Assembly (NCBI GenBank): GCA_021793275.1
Contig: JAJYTC010000022.1
Location: 1 to 40,037 of the forward strand
Origin: Deltaproteobacteria bacterium
GTDB taxonomy: Bacteria; Desulfobacterota; Syntrophobacteria; Syntrophobacterales; Syntrophobacteraceae
Direction: 5' to 3'
Length of the DNA stretch: 40,037 nucleotides
In this document: positions 1-9,485 of the stretch, one piece after another
Layout of the letters: the number at the start of each line of letters is the position of its first letter
Numbering within the stretch: position 1 is the stretch's first letter
The notes under the pieces: model-generated
Database searches by the model: none
Seen by the model: the letters and a program-made list of their open reading frames with translations, nothing else
What the model was told of the DNA's origin: nothing
Position numbers and translations under genes: made by a program

Positions 1-2491
1 CCGCCGGCGAAAGAGCGCTCAATTCTTCCGAGCCAAAGATGTGGTGGAGGGGAACGAATGACCATTTTCCATCTTCCGGCGGCCGGCGGGCGGGAATGTC
101 TTTGAAATATTGAGCCCTTGCATGCGAGGGAGGCTCGATGAGCCGCACGCCCGGATCTCCACCCCGCAACGGTCCCCCTATTTCCTGCTGAAACCGGTTA
201 AGAGACTGAATGGAATTCCAGCCGGGAGACCAGAACCTTGGGATAAGCGCGGAGGGGGGTTGGCGCCCGTCGCCTTCCATCGAGAATGCCAGGGGCGTAT
301 CCGGATCTTCGGGGGTTTTTTGTTCGTGCACATCGATCTGTGCCCGCATGGCGGTTCGGCCGCTGTACCGGTGGCTCTGCCTCGGGACTTTTCCACCCGT
401 AAGCCGGAAGTCCGCGCCGGGAGCAGCGGAGGGGATGGCGCTCAGGGAAGGCTTTGCCGCAGCCATCGCCGCAATCACATCATCCAGGTGATGCCACCCG
501 GCGGTCTCGGAACGCCCCGCCGACTTCATCATGTCACAAATCCAGCGCCAGCTTTCCCTTACCGGACCTTCGGGCATAAAGACCCGGAAGAGACGCTGCG
601 CGCGCCCTTCACTGTTGACCATAGTGCCCGAAGATTCGGCAAACGTGGCGGCGGGTAAAACGAGATCGGCCCTGGAGGTCGTGGCGTTCAAGAGGTGATC
701 GATTGCGATCGTATGCTTTGCGGCGCCCAAAAGCTCCATTACCGTTCCCGACGGGCAGCGCCGGAACAGATCGTTTTCGAGAACGACAACCGTATCCGCG
801 CGGCCTTCTCGAAGAACGGAGGAGGCGGTTTCAACGCCGCCTGCCGCTCCCAGCATAGCGAGGCCGAGGCTGTTAGCCTCGGGAAGCGCCAGGACGATTT
901 CCGCCGGCCGACCGTTTTCCTTAAGAGCGATACATATATTGGCGGCGGCCTCGATGACACCGCGGCTTCGGCAACCGGCGCCCGATACGATCAGCGGCCG
1001 GGCGGCCGATTTAAGCGCTTGCGCGATTTCATCGGCCAGCCTCCGTTCTTCTTTGGGAATTTTCGTTACTTTCGGAACTTTCTCGGGCGCCAGAATGGAA
1101 GCCACCGCGAAACCAAACCGGGCCAGGTCGTCAGGCGCTCCATGAAAAGTCTTCGAGGCTAAATCGTCGAGCCTGGTCGCGCAGGGTGCGGCAATGTAGA
1201 GCGGACCTTTTTCGAATTCCGCCGCCCTCTGGACGGGAGCATCGTTCCAGGGGGAGATTTTCATATCCTCCATGAGCCTGGCTGCCTTTCGACGCGCCAA
1301 TTGACGCAGGTTCAAGGCCAGCAGGGGCGAGGTGTTGCTGACGTCTTCCCCCAGGACGAAGACGGCGTCGAATTGCGCAGTCTCATTCAAGGGGGGTGTG
1401 CGGGCCGGACCACTGCGCAGAACGTCCCCTACGAGGTTTAGAATTTCGAGGTCTTTATCGGAAACACCCGCATAGAAATTTTCCGGGCCAACCAGGGTCA
1501 GAAGGGCGAAATTGGATTCGAGAGATGCCCTCGGCGAGCCGATGCCGATTACTTTGCGGCCCTCCGAGACCAAGGCGGCTGCGCGCTCCAGCGCCTCTTC
1601 AGGAGAAATTGCGACCGGTTCGGAAGCGTCGGGCGTCCTGGCAAGCGGCGCCCGGATGCGCCGGTTGCTGTTTACGAACTCGTATCCGTAGCGCCCCCGG
1701 TCGCACAAAAAATAGCCGTTTATCTCGTGGTTGTACCTGTTTCGCACCCGCCTCAGTTCTCCATAACGAGACCCGGGGATAATATTGCACCCCAGGCTGC
1801 AGTGAACGCAGACGGAGGGAGCAGTCTGCAGGTCCCACTTGCGGCTGAAATGTTTCCTGAAGGTCTTGTCGGTAAAGACGCCGGTGGGGCAGATTTCCAC
1901 CAGGTTGCCGCTGAACTCGCTTTCGAGCTTACCTTCGCCGCAGCGCCCGAAATAGACGTGATCATGGGATGCAAAAACGTTGAAATCGCCGCCCCCGGCG
2001 TAATCATGGTAGTAGCGCACACATCGGTAGCACTGGATGCAGCGGTTCATCTCGTGATTTATGAAAGGGCCAAGCTCCTGGTTGCGGTGCGTTCGTTTCC
2101 GAAACCTAGTCTCGCGGTAAGCATGCCCCGTCATGACCGTCATGTCCTGAAGGTGGCACTCGCCCCCTTCGTCGCAGACAGGACAGTCATGTGGATGATT
2201 GAGCATGAGCCATTCGATCACACCGGCCCGAAAACTGAGAACTTCCGGATCGTCTATGGAAATCCGGACGCCGTCGTCAGCAGGCGTCATACAGGCCATG
2301 ACGATCTCGCCCCGAGTATCCTTTTCGTTTCTAAAATACTTGACCGCGCATTGGCGGCATGCGCCGACCGAACCGAGCGCGGGGTGCCAGCAAAAATAGG
2401 GCACGTTGAAACCAAGAGAAAGGCAGGCCTGGAGCAGATTCTGCCCGTTTTTGACTTCATAGGGCCTGCCGTCGATATGGATCGTTGCCAT
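1..2491 (-). CDS. nuoG: NADH-quinone oxidoreductase subunit G (3' end cut by window edge)
   Basis: Peripheral-arm subunit of complex I that carries electrons through a chain of Fe-S clusters. About 830 codons are visible in one open frame and the C-terminus lies beyond the left edge. The N-terminus is a plant-type [2Fe-2S] domain with C34, C45, C48 and C67. Next comes the His-Cys3 [4Fe-4S] site (H99, C103, C106, C112 in HPHDCPVCDEGGEC), then C151/C154/C157/C201. C228, C231, C235 and C263 match the extra N7 cluster found in E. coli and Thermus NuoG. The rest is a molybdopterin-oxidoreductase-like fold, ending near HHIFGSEELS. The start ATG lies 3 bp after the nuoF stop, with GGAAG as ribosome site. 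The frame was read by hand and is continuous from 2491 to the edge. A formate-dehydrogenase alpha-type protein is unlikely because nuoF and nuoE are adjacent. Confidence 0.95.
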   Translation of the reverse strand, partial: MATIHIDGRPYEVKNGQNLLQACLSLGFNVPYFCWHPALGSVGACRQCAVKYFRNEKDTRGEIVMACMTPADDGVRISIDDPEVLSFRAGVIEWLMLNHPHDCPVCDEGGECHLQDMTVMTGHAYRETRFRKRTHRNQELGPFINHEMNRCIQCYRCVRYYHDYAGGGDFNVFASHDHVYFGRCGEGKLESEFSGNLVEICPTGVFTDKTFRKHFSRKWDLQTAPSVCVHCSLGCNIIPGSRYGELRRVRNRYNHEINGYFLCDRGRYGYEFVNSNRRIRAPLARTPDASEPVAISPEEALERAAALVSEGRKVIGIGSPRASLESNFALLTLVGPENFYAGVSDKDLEILNLVGDVLRSGPARTPPLNETAQFDAVFVLGEDVSNTSPLLALNLRQLARRKAARLMEDMKISPWNDAPVQRAAEFEKGPLYIAAPCATRLDDLASKTFHGAPDDLARFGFAVASILAPEKVPKVTKIPKEERRLADEIAQALKSAARPLIVSGAGCRSRGVIEAAANICIALKENGRPAEIVLALPEANSLGLAMLGAAGGVETASSVLREGRADTVVVLENDLFRRCPSGTVMELLGAAKHTIAIDHLLNATTSRADLVLPAATFAESSGTMVNSEGRAQRLFRVFMPEGPVRESWRWICDMMKSAGRSETAGWHHLDDVIAAMAAAKPSLSAIPSAAPGADFRLTGGKVPRQSHRYSGRTAMRAQIDVHEQKTPEDPDTPLAFSMEGDGRQPPSALIPRFWSPGWNSIQSLNRFQQEIGGPLRGGDPGVRLIEPPSHARAQYFKDIPARRPPEDGKWSFVPLHHIFGSEELSALSPA

Positions 2492-2494
2492 CGT

Positions 2495-3769
2495 CTACTT
2501 CCTCCACGGGCAGCGCTTCTCGCGAATATGGCGGATAAAATCGTCTTCGAAGAGCGTGAGAGCGCTCTGAAGCGGTTCAACCGCACCGGGGGCCAGGGCG
2601 CAAAAGGTATGTCCCGGCGCGAGAAGCCCGGTATGACGTCGCAGGATTTCCATATCTTCCAACCGGCCTTCGCCGTTTTCGATCGCTTCGAGTGCGCGCG
2701 CGAGCCAGGGCAATCCTTCACGGCAGGGCGTACACCACCCGCAGGACTGCCGGGCGAAGAAGCGCATCAAATTAAGGACCATCCCCACCGGGCAGGTTCG
2801 ATCGTCCAGAATGATCATCGTCCCGGTGCCCAACCGGCTTCCAGCCGCCTGCACAGAGTCGAAGTCCATTTTCACATCCAGTTGATCGGCAGAGAGGAAT
2901 TCTGTCGAGGCGCCTCCGGGGATAATTCCCCTGAGCTGGAAACCATCTCGCATTCCGCCTGCATGTTCTTCCAGTATTTCACGGATCGTGACGCCCATGG
3001 GCAGTTCCCACAATCCCGGCTTTTTAACCCGGCCGCTCGCCCCGTATATCTTGGTGCCGCCGTCACCGCAACGGCTCAGCGCCCGGAACCAGTCGGCCCC
3101 GTGTTCGGCTATATGAGGGACGTTGCAGATGGTCTCGACATTATCGACGATGGTGGGCTTGCCCCACAAACCTACGACCGGCGGAAACGGGGGCTTGGCG
3201 CGAGGAATGGCGCGGCGACCTTCCAGAGCGTTTAGAAGGGCCGTTTCCTCGCCGCAAATGTAGCGTCCGGCGCTGGTGTGCAGATACAGTTCAAGGCTGA
3301 AGCCGCTGCCAAGTATATTGCGGCCCAGATATCCCCGGTCGTAGGCTTCGGCGATTGCGCGCGAGCAGCACCGCTCGGCAACGGTATACTCCTGCCGCAA
3401 AAAGATATAAGCGATATCGGCCTGGATGGCGTATCCGCCGAGGATGATCCCCTCGATCAGTTGATGAGGATTTCCTTCGAGCAGCAGTCTGTCCTTGAAA
3501 GTTCCGGGCTCCATCTCATCGCCGTTGATTATCAGGTAGACGGGGTGGGCGGCCTTTTCGCCCCCGGGTACGAAGCTCCATTTGCGCCCCGTTGGAAATC
3601 CGGCGCCGCCCCGTCCCCGCAGGTGCGAATCTATGACCGTCTGAATCAGGCCCTTGGGGTCTGCATCCTTAAGGACCTTTCGCAAGGCGCGGTACCCCCC
3701 TGCCCTTTCATAGGCGTCGATATCCGGGGGGGCCCCGGGCCGGATATTTTCTGTCAGCGGACGATCCAT
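2495..3769 (-). CDS. nuoF: NADH-quinone oxidoreductase subunit F
   Basis: NADH-oxidising flavoprotein of complex I: binds NADH and FMN and passes electrons to cluster N3. It has 424 residues, the normal family length. The glycine-rich FMN/NADH loop RGRGGAGFPTG is at residues 51-61. The [4Fe-4S] ligands are C343, C346 and C349 (SCGWCTPCREG) plus C390 (HTFCALAPG). The motif ICGEETALLNALEGRR is the conserved flavin-site segment. The gene starts 12 bp after nuoE and is followed 3 bp later by nuoG, so the three NADH-module genes are translated as a block. The ribosome site is weak (CGGA just before ATG), which suggests coupling to nuoE. Nothing is missing. Confidence 0.97.
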   Translation of the reverse strand: MDRPLTENIRPGAPPDIDAYERAGGYRALRKVLKDADPKGLIQTVIDSHLRGRGGAGFPTGRKWSFVPGGEKAAHPVYLIINGDEMEPGTFKDRLLLEGNPHQLIEGIILGGYAIQADIAYIFLRQEYTVAERCCSRAIAEAYDRGYLGRNILGSGFSLELYLHTSAGRYICGEETALLNALEGRRAIPRAKPPFPPVVGLWGKPTIVDNVETICNVPHIAEHGADWFRALSRCGDGGTKIYGASGRVKKPGLWELPMGVTIREILEEHAGGMRDGFQLRGIIPGGASTEFLSADQLDVKMDFDSVQAAGSRLGTGTMIILDDRTCPVGMVLNLMRFFARQSCGWCTPCREGLPWLARALEAIENGEGRLEDMEILRRHTGLLAPGHTFCALAPGAVEPLQSALTLFEDDFIRHIREKRCPWRK

Positions 3770-3781
3770 TCCGATATCTTT

Positions 3782-4246
3782 CTATTCGTATCCGGCCAGT
3801 ATTTCGTCGATCTTTTGCGCATCCAGGTCTCCATGGAGACTGCCGTCAATCATGAGTGCGGGGGCGTGATCGCAGGCCCCGAGGCAGACATTTGGAATCA
3901 GGGTGAACCGGCCGTCTGCGGTCGTTTCGCCCGGCTTTATCCCCAGCTTTTCCTCGATATAATGAAGGACCTCCTCGGAGCCCATCACCCAGCAGCTTAT
4001 GCTGGTGCACATCAGGATGATGTGACGACCCACAGGTTTTCGAAAAATGAGGTTGTAAAACGTCGCAACGCTATCCAGATCATCCGTTGTCATTTCCAGA
4101 AAGTCGGCAAGCTCGGCCAGGCTTTCGTCGGATATCCAGCCGCGATGGCGCTGAACGGTCTTGAGCGCCTCGATGCAGCCTCCCCGTTTCTGCTCGTAAC
4201 GGTTGAGTTCCGCCTGGATTTCGGTCATTTCTTGCTTCGTGAGCAT
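3782..4246 (-). CDS. nuoE: NADH-quinone oxidoreductase subunit E
   Basis: 24-kDa thioredoxin-like [2Fe-2S] subunit of the NADH-dehydrogenase module. It has 154 residues, typical of bacterial NuoE. The four cluster ligands are visible as CTSISC (C-x4-C) in the middle and CLGACDHAP (C-x3-C) further on. The N-terminal half holds the helical bundle with RGWISDESLAELA. The ATG at 4246 has AGGGA upstream and lies 16 bp after the nuoCD stop. HoxE and FDH-gamma proteins share this fold, but the full nuo context settles the assignment. Confidence 0.96.
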   Translation of the reverse strand: MLTKQEMTEIQAELNRYEQKRGGCIEALKTVQRHRGWISDESLAELADFLEMTTDDLDSVATFYNLIFRKPVGRHIILMCTSISCWVMGSEEVLHYIEEKLGIKPGETTADGRFTLIPNVCLGACDHAPALMIDGSLHGDLDAQKIDEILAGYE

Positions 4247-4262
4247 CTCTTGTCCCTAGAGT

Positions 4263-6014
4263 CTAGCGGTCTACATCCGCCATGACGTAATCGATACTTC
4301 CCAGGATCGCGAGCATATCGGCAACCATGTACCCGCGGCTGATGAGCGGGATCATTTGCAAGTGGGCAAAAGACGGAGTGCGGATCCTGGTTCGGTACGC
4401 ATGTATGCCGCCGTCGCTTATCAGGTAGTAGCCGTTGCATCCCTTGGTGGCCTCGATGCCTACAAAAGCTTCTCCGGGAGGTATAACGGGCCCCCAACTG
4501 ACCCCCAGGAAGTGAGTTATGAGCGTCTCGATATCGTGCATCGTGTGTTCCTTGAGGGGCGGCGTGGTCAGGGGATGAAGCGATTTGTAGGGTCCGGAGG
4601 GCATGTTATGCACGCACTGTTCTATAATCCGCAGGCTCTGGCGCATCTCCTCGACCCGCACCACAGACCGGCTGTAACAGTCGCCGTTCTGCGCGGTTGG
4701 AATTTCGAAATCAAAATGATCGTATCCCGAATAAGGGCGCTTCTTTCTAAAGTCCCACTCAAAGCCGCAAGCCCGAAGTCCAGGGCCGGTGACACCCCAC
4801 TCGATCGCTTCTTCGACAGAATAGCTGCCGATGCCCATGGTGCGGGCTTTGAAGATCCTGTTGCGCATTATCATGGAGTCGTATTCTTTAAGGCGGCTAT
4901 GCATGTAAGGCAGGAACTCGCGAACCATCTTGTCCCAGCCCTCCGGCAAATCCTGGGCCACACCGCCGATCCGGAACCACATGGGATGCATACGCCCACC
5001 CATGACGGCCGTTACGACATCGAAGATCCGCTCACGGTCGTTGAAAGTGAAAAAGACCGGCGAGAGCATCCCCAGGTCCTGGGCGAATGTTCCGTACCAG
5101 ACCAGGTGGCTGGCGAGGCGGAAAAATTCGACCATCATGACGCGGATCACCTTGACCCGGTCCGGAACCTCGATCCCGGCAAGCTTTTCCACAGCCAGGA
5201 CATAGGGCAGGTTGTTCATCACTCCGCCAAGATAATCGATGCGGTCCGTATACGGGATGAAGGTGTGCCATGTCTGGCGTTCCGCCATCTTTTCGGCGCC
5301 CCGGTGGTGAAAGCCTATTTCAGGCACGGCCTGGACAATCTCTTCGCCGTCCAGTTGGAGCAATATGCGGAAGACACCGTGGGCGCCGGGATGTTGAGGA
5401 CCGAGATTCAGGAACATCAGGTCCGTATCTTCCCCTCGGCTTGTGAGCCCCCATTCCTCGGGATGGAACCTCAGAGCTTCCTGTGCTTCTTCCTGGCGCT
5501 CGGGGGGCAGGCGGAAAGGCTCCATTTCGGTGGCCCGCGCCGGGTATTCCTTGCGAAGCGGATGACCTTCCCATCCGGGAGGCAGAAGTATACGCCGAAG
5601 CCCCGTTCGCCCTTCGAACCCGATTCCGAACATGTCCCACACTTCACGTTCGTACCAGTCGGCCGAACTCCACAAGCCGGTAATGGTCGCAAGTGAGGGC
5701 TCTTCTCCCTGAAGTGGCGTCTTGACCCTGATATCCGCATTGCGATCGAAAGAGAGCAGGTGGTAGACAACGCTGAAGTCGCCTTCGGGCTGATCCTCGC
5801 GGTGAGATCTCAGCCGCTCGTCAATGGCTGTAAGGTCGTAGAGCATCCTGTAAGGTCCGGTTGTTTCGGACTTGAGGTATTTCAGGACTGAATGCACTTC
5901 CTCGCTCTTGACCCACACGGTGGGGATAACGTCCCGCGTAAGCTGCTCGCCAATAACGGTCGAGCCGAACCGTTCCTCCAGCTCGTCAATGATGCCGCCC
6001 GAATTGTCCATCAT
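4263..6014 (-). CDS. nuoCD: NADH-quinone oxidoreductase fused subunits C and D
   Basis: Fusion of the 30-kDa (NuoC, about residues 1-190) and 49-kDa (NuoD, about residue 200 to the end) subunits of complex I; the length, 583 residues, is close to E. coli NuoCD. NuoC is recognised by the stretch around [20 protein letters not shown]. NuoD begins near [15 protein letters not shown] and contains [10 protein letters not shown] and [10 protein letters not shown], which line the quinone pocket. It ends with the conserved [12 protein letters not shown]. The start codon overlaps the nuoB stop (ATGA), so translation is probably coupled. NuoD descends from the large subunit of NiFe hydrogenases, but the hydrogenase metal-site cysteines are absent here. 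Confidence 0.97.
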   Translation of the reverse strand: MMDNSGGIIDELEERFGSTVIGEQLTRDVIPTVWVKSEEVHSVLKYLKSETTGPYRMLYDLTAIDERLRSHREDQPEGDFSVVYHLLSFDRNADIRVKTPLQGEEPSLATITGLWSSADWYEREVWDMFGIGFEGRTGLRRILLPPGWEGHPLRKEYPARATEMEPFRLPPERQEEAQEALRFHPEEWGLTSRGEDTDLMFLNLGPQHPGAHGVFRILLQLDGEEIVQAVPEIGFHHRGAEKMAERQTWHTFIPYTDRIDYLGGVMNNLPYVLAVEKLAGIEVPDRVKVIRVMMVEFFRLASHLVWYGTFAQDLGMLSPVFFTFNDRERIFDVVTAVMGGRMHPMWFRIGGVAQDLPEGWDKMVREFLPYMHSRLKEYDSMIMRNRIFKARTMGIGSYSVEEAIEWGVTGPGLRACGFEWDFRKKRPYSGYDHFDFEIPTAQNGDCYSRSVVRVEEMRQSLRIIEQCVHNMPSGPYKSLHPLTTPPLKEHTMHDIETLITHFLGVSWGPVIPPGEAFVGIEATKGCNGYYLISDGGIHAYRTRIRTPSFAHLQMIPLISRGYMVADMLAILGSIDYVMADVDR

Positions 6015-6667
6015 CTTTTTCCGGTCTCTATCGAAACGCTGTCGGGGTCGGGCAACACCGTTACCTTGCGCCTTTGTTCGCGTTTGAGCTCTTTCATGGA
6101 CGGAAGAGACGGCTTTACGACTCCCTGTGGACCGGCAACCCAGCTAAGAGGCCGCCTTTGCCCTGCGACCACGTTCCGGAGCATCATCAGACCCTCCATG
6201 AAGGCCCCCGGACTCGGCGGGCAGCCTGGAACGTAAACATCCACAGGAAGTATCTTGTCCACCCCCTGCACCACGCTGTAAATGTCGTACATGCCCCCCG
6301 AGTTGGCGCACGAACCCATGGAGATCACCCAGCGCGGTTCCATCATCTGTTCGTAAAGCCTCCTGATGATCGGAGCGCATTTTATGAACGGAGTGCCCGC
6401 AATGACCATGAGATCGGATTCTCGAGGGGTCCCCCGAATGACCTCGGCGCCGAAGCGGGCGATATCGTAGCGGCTCGTGATGCTGCCCGCCATTTCGACA
6501 AAGCAGCACGACAGGCCGAAATTGAACGGCCAGATGGAATTCTTGCGTCCCCAGGCCACCATGTCTTCGAGCCGGCTCAAGAGCAGATTGCTTCCGACAG
6601 CTTCCTCGACGGGACTTGCTCCGTGTTTGCGTGAAGCTTCGCCGGGACGGCTAAACCACCAGCGCAT
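6011..6667 (-). CDS. nuoB: NADH-quinone oxidoreductase subunit B
   Basis: 20-kDa subunit that holds the terminal cluster N2, next to the quinone site. I start it at ATG 6667 ([10 protein letters not shown], 218 residues) because GGGAG stands 8 bp upstream; an open frame extends to 6901 but has no family-like sequence. Ligands are the adjacent cysteines in [11 protein letters not shown], the cysteine in [10 protein letters not shown] and that in [11 protein letters not shown]. The C-terminal tail after about residue 170 is charged and longer than in many homologues. The gene overlaps nuoCD by 4 bp. The CBS-domain gene, not nuoA, lies immediately upstream, 53 bp away. Confidence 0.96.
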   Translation of the reverse strand: MRWWFSRPGEASRKHGASPVEEAVGSNLLLSRLEDMVAWGRKNSIWPFNFGLSCCFVEMAGSITSRYDIARFGAEVIRGTPRESDLMVIAGTPFIKCAPIIRRLYEQMMEPRWVISMGSCANSGGMYDIYSVVQGVDKILPVDVYVPGCPPSPGAFMEGLMMLRNVVAGQRRPLSWVAGPQGVVKPSLPSMKELKREQRRKVTVLPDPDSVSIETGKR

Positions 6668-6720
6668 GATTCGATCTCCCTGATCAACCGAAAAACCGTT
6701 GATTCCGTACAGGTGAGGCT

Positions 6721-7173
6721 CTAGGACCGGTCCCGCCTGCCGTGGTGTCCTTTGATATAGCCTTCCAACTGCTCGATCAGCGATTCGTGGTGGCCGATCA
6801 CTCCTTTTACGGCATCGCCTATCGATATAATGCCGACAACCCGGTCGCCCTCGACTATCGGCAGATGCCGACGGCGCTTTTCGGTAAACAGTTCCATGCA
6901 TTCTTCGAGATCCGTGGAGGGCGTGACCGTGGTAATTTCGATCTCCATGATCTCCTTTACCTTCGTCTGCTTTGAAAACTTGTTTTTCAAAACGACCTTA
7001 CGGGCATAATCGCGCTCTGAAATGATTCCCACCATTCGATCTCCCTCGAAGACCACAAGAGCGCCGACGTTCTTATCCGCCATAAGCTTCAGAGCATCGT
7101 AGACGCTGTCCTCCGGTCCTATGGAATAGACCGTCGAGCCTTTCTCCCTCAAAACATCCCTGACGTTTTTCAC
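6721..7173 (-). CDS. CBS-domain pair protein inside the nuo operon
   Basis: A 150-residue protein made almost entirely of two CBS motifs (about 8-65 and 75-130), a module that binds adenosine nucleotides or S-adenosylmethionine. Typical elements are [46 protein letters not shown] and a short charged tail. There is no enzyme domain. The start is GTG at 7173 with GGGAGG 9 bp upstream. It lies 22 bp after nuoA and 53 bp before nuoB, on the same strand, so it is almost certainly co-transcribed with complex I. A role in sensing energy or redox state for the complex is inferred from position only. Stand-alone CBS pairs of this type are common in bacteria and mostly uncharacterised. Confidence 0.9.
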   Translation of the reverse strand: MKNVRDVLREKGSTVYSIGPEDSVYDALKLMADKNVGALVVFEGDRMVGIISERDYARKVVLKNKFSKQTKVKEIMEIEITTVTPSTDLEECMELFTEKRRRHLPIVEGDRVVGIISIGDAVKGVIGHHESLIEQLEGYIKGHHGRRDRS

Positions 7174-7195
7174 CAGAGGTTTCCTCCCGTCCGAT

Positions 7196-7603
7196 TTAAC
7201 TTCTTACACTCGCCTTCTGCCCGCGCGTCTTCCAGTCGAGCGCTCCAAGCCTCCAGAGGTAGAAAAGCGCAGCGGCGAGAATACCGATGAACACCACGAT
7301 CTCTCCATATCCTGCCCATCCCAGTTTTCGAAACGCTACCGCATACGCATAGATAAAGGCGGCTTCGAGGTCGAAAATGACAAAAAACATGGCCATGAGA
7401 TAGAAACCGGCGTGAAAGCGGAGTCGAGCCGAGCCGGTAGACACTATCCCGGATTCGTAGGGTTCGCCCGCCGCCCTGGTTTCTTTATGGCGCTGGCCAA
7501 GCAGGGCGGAAAGAATCAGCATGAAGGCGACCATGAGGACCACTGCTGCGATGTAGACAACCAGCGGCCATAAAATCGGCGAGGAAACGGTGGAACCCGT
7601 CAT
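7196..7603 (-). CDS. nuoA: NADH-quinone oxidoreductase subunit A
   Basis: Small membrane subunit of complex I with three transmembrane helices: about residues 9-33 (WPLVVYIAAVVLMVAF), 65-90 (FYLMAMFFVIFDLEAAFIY) and 97-120. The conserved YESGI and FDLEAAF motifs identify the family. The loop between helices 1 and 2, which reaches the quinone chamber in known structures, is present. I choose ATG 7603 (MTGSTVSSP) because this gives the usual family N-terminus. The frame stays open upstream to an ATG at 7672 (MATDRW), which would add 23 residues, and neither start has a strong ribosome site. First gene of the operon. Confidence 0.9.
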   Translation of the reverse strand: MTGSTVSSPILWPLVVYIAAVVLMVAFMLILSALLGQRHKETRAAGEPYESGIVSTGSARLRFHAGFYLMAMFFVIFDLEAAFIYAYAVAFRKLGWAGYGEIVVFIGILAAALFYLWRLGALDWKTRGQKASVRS

Positions 7604-7704
7604 AGACAAATCCAACGAGAGAAAACCAACATAGCAACCAGAGTGCAGACTTGACCATCGATCGGTTGCCATCCACGGAGCGGCCTTGTATTGAACGCTC
7701 CCTG

Positions 7705-7733
7705 AACATAAGAAGTCGTTGCACCCCCTGCAA
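7705..7733 (-). promoter_or_regulatory. Candidate promoter of the nuo operon
   Basis: On the minus strand, TTGCAG (7733-7728) and TATGTT (7710-7705) are separated by 17 bp, which would start transcription near 7698, upstream of nuoA. The -35 matches consensus at only three of six positions. This is the best pair seen between nuoA and the HAD remnant, but it is weak. Confidence 0.35.
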
Positions 7734-7927
7734 GGGCAGCGTGCCGCTGCGGTCAGAATGGCCTGGCCGTGAGCGCCGCTACCTGCGGTGGCGGCGGGGA
7801 CATAACGATGGGGTGAATGCTGGACTGAGTCCCGCTAAAAAAAACAATCGTGCCCGGGCATAGATGAAACCTCCTATGGCAAAGCTTCCGGCCTGTTCTT
7901 ATCATCTTTGTTACCAAGGTTACAACC

Positions 7928-8188
7928 ATGACCAAGACCGGGCTGGGATTACCCGGCGGCATCCGCACGTGCCTTTTCGACCTGGATGGAGTGCTCACAG
8001 AGACGGCGAGGCGCCACGCCAAAGCATGGCAGCAGATGTTCGACGAATTCCTGCGGCGCGGAGATTGTCTTAAGCGCTTTGTGATCAGTTCAACCTTGTT
8101 TTTTTACAGGCCCCCGATCCATTATTTTGCAGAACTTCCACTTAATTCGGTATACTTTAGCGATTGTCGAGCGCCTAACCGATCGTAG
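7928..8188 (+). pseudogene. 5' remnant of a beta-phosphoglucomutase-like HAD phosphatase
   Basis: The first 45 or so residues are a clear HAD-superfamily N-terminus. [15 protein letters not shown] carries motif I (DxDG, nucleophile and acid/base aspartates), followed by [16 protein letters not shown], the start of the cap domain typical of beta-phosphoglucomutase-type enzymes. Similarity stops near position 8062. The remaining 40 residues are unrelated and run to a stop at 8188. A complete enzyme needs more than 200 residues including motifs II-IV, so this is a 5' fragment. It keeps a plausible ribosome site (AAGG, 8 bp before ATG). The dprA promoter lies inside its non-homologous tail. Confidence 0.75.
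8127..8156 (+). promoter_or_regulatory. Promoter of dprA
   Basis: TTGCAG (8127-8132) and TATACT (8151-8156) with an 18-bp spacer form a good sigma-70 type promoter. The leader before the dprA GTG would be about 75 nt. Confidence 0.6.
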
Positions 8189-8237
8189 TTTTTGTGACAA
8201 ATGGGAGCTGCTACAAGCTTTACCAGGTTAAACGGAC

Positions 8238-9401
8238 GTGAGCGGACAAATAAAGGATAACAATTCGCATTCGTTTTCCACCAGGCGGGAGACAAACCGG
8301 ATCTCCTGGCTCAGTCTAAAGCTCGTGCCTGGTCTTGGCAATAAGTCCATTCTGCGTCTCCTGGAGGTTTTCGGTTCCCCCGAAAATGTTCTTGCTGCAG
8401 GTTCCAAGGATTTATTAGAAACGGGGATATCTCGAGATAAGCCGCTCCAAATGCTTGCCGCAAGGCAGTTTGTGAGGGACCCGGAAGCCGAGTGGAAATA
8501 TCTCGAAAAAAATGGTTTCCGGATGGTATGCATAGGTGACGAGGACTATCCCGCAAACCTGGTCCAAATTCCCGATCCCCCGGCGGTTTTATTCGTCTCC
8601 GGCACGCTCCTGCCTCGGGACCTGGTCTCGATTGCCGTAGTCGGCTCCAGATACGCCTCCCCGGCGGGCATTTTATTTGCCGAAAAATTGAGTTCCGATC
8701 TTGCGTCATGCGCCGTCACCATTGTCAGCGGTTTCGCCCTTGGCATAGACTCCGCCGCACACCGCGGAGCACTCAAAGCTCAGGGGAGAACTTTGGCCGT
8801 TCTAGGGTGCGGACTTGATGTAAATTATCCATCCATCAACGCAGACCTCAGACAGCAAATAGGTCTTACCGGAGCACTGGTCACAGAATTTATTCCCGGT
8901 GCACCTCCCTCTTCAGGGAACTTCCCGTCGAGAAACCGCATAATCAGTGGCCTGTCGCTCGGCGTTGTAGTGGTGGAAGCCGCTGAAAGAAGCGGTTCGC
9001 TCATAACGGCTCGATTGGCGCTGGAACAGGGGCGCGAGGTTTTCGCCGTCCCCGGGATGGCCCGGAGCGCACGCAGCAAAGGCGCTCATCGGCTTATCAA
9101 GCAAGGCGCCAAGCTGGTTGAAGATGCTGAAGACGTACTGGAAGAAATCAGGCCTCTTGTCCGGCAGTTTCCATCCACACCATCCGCTCTCTCAAAGAAA
9201 ACGATCGATAAGCCTGAGGACCCGGACTGTCCGGAGCAAACAATTCTACTCAGAATCCTGGATAAGGTCCCAAAACATATTGATGAAATAGCTCAGGAAG
9301 CCAATATTCCCATCCAGCGGATAGCAGCCCTGCTGCTCGAAATGGAACTTAAGGGGCTGGTTTCTCAGTTGCCGGGAAAGTATTTTATCGCCCAACTATA
9401 A
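8238..9401 (+). CDS. dprA: DNA-processing protein DprA
   Basis: Loads RecA on incoming single-stranded DNA during transformation, and is widely kept in species not known to be competent. It has 387 residues. An N-terminal SAM-like/helix-hairpin segment (LKLVPGLGNKSILRLLEVFG, about 28-47) is followed by the Rossmann-fold DprA domain with VVGSRYAS, TIVSGFALGIDSAAHRGAL, AVLGCGLDVNYP, FPSRNRIISGLS and EAAERSGSLITARLALEQGREVFAVPG (given in overlapping pieces). A C-terminal winged-helix domain (about 325-385) starts near ILLRILDKVPKHIDEIA. The start is GTG at 8238, with an AGG-containing site about 11 bp upstream. It stands alone, with its own promoter and terminator. Confidence 0.96.
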   Translation: MSGQIKDNNSHSFSTRRETNRISWLSLKLVPGLGNKSILRLLEVFGSPENVLAAGSKDLLETGISRDKPLQMLAARQFVRDPEAEWKYLEKNGFRMVCIGDEDYPANLVQIPDPPAVLFVSGTLLPRDLVSIAVVGSRYASPAGILFAEKLSSDLASCAVTIVSGFALGIDSAAHRGALKAQGRTLAVLGCGLDVNYPSINADLRQQIGLTGALVTEFIPGAPPSSGNFPSRNRIISGLSLGVVVVEAAERSGSLITARLALEQGREVFAVPGMARSARSKGAHRLIKQGAKLVEDAEDVLEEIRPLVRQFPSTPSALSKKTIDKPEDPDCPEQTILLRILDKVPKHIDEIAQEANIPIQRIAALLLEMELKGLVSQLPGKYFIAQL

Positions 9402-9419
9402 ATTAATCGGTACGTTCTT

Positions 9420-9459
9420 GCGGGTTGCGAGAAGTATCGAGAACGCAGCCGCTTTTTTT
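9420..9459 (+). terminator. Rho-independent terminator of dprA
   Basis: GCGG/TGCG (9420-9429, with a small bulge) pairs with CGCAGCCGC (9444-9452) and is followed by seven T residues. It starts 18 bp after the dprA stop. Confidence 0.75.
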
Positions 9460-9485
9460 ACGCGCAGCAACAAAGGAGCACCTCC

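Noticed and set aside
1727-3235. 502-codon plus-strand open frame opposite nuoF and nuoG
   Set aside because: Antisense shadow of well-recognised complex I genes; the translation has no family-like sequence. The same holds for 3278-4285 and 4356-5696.
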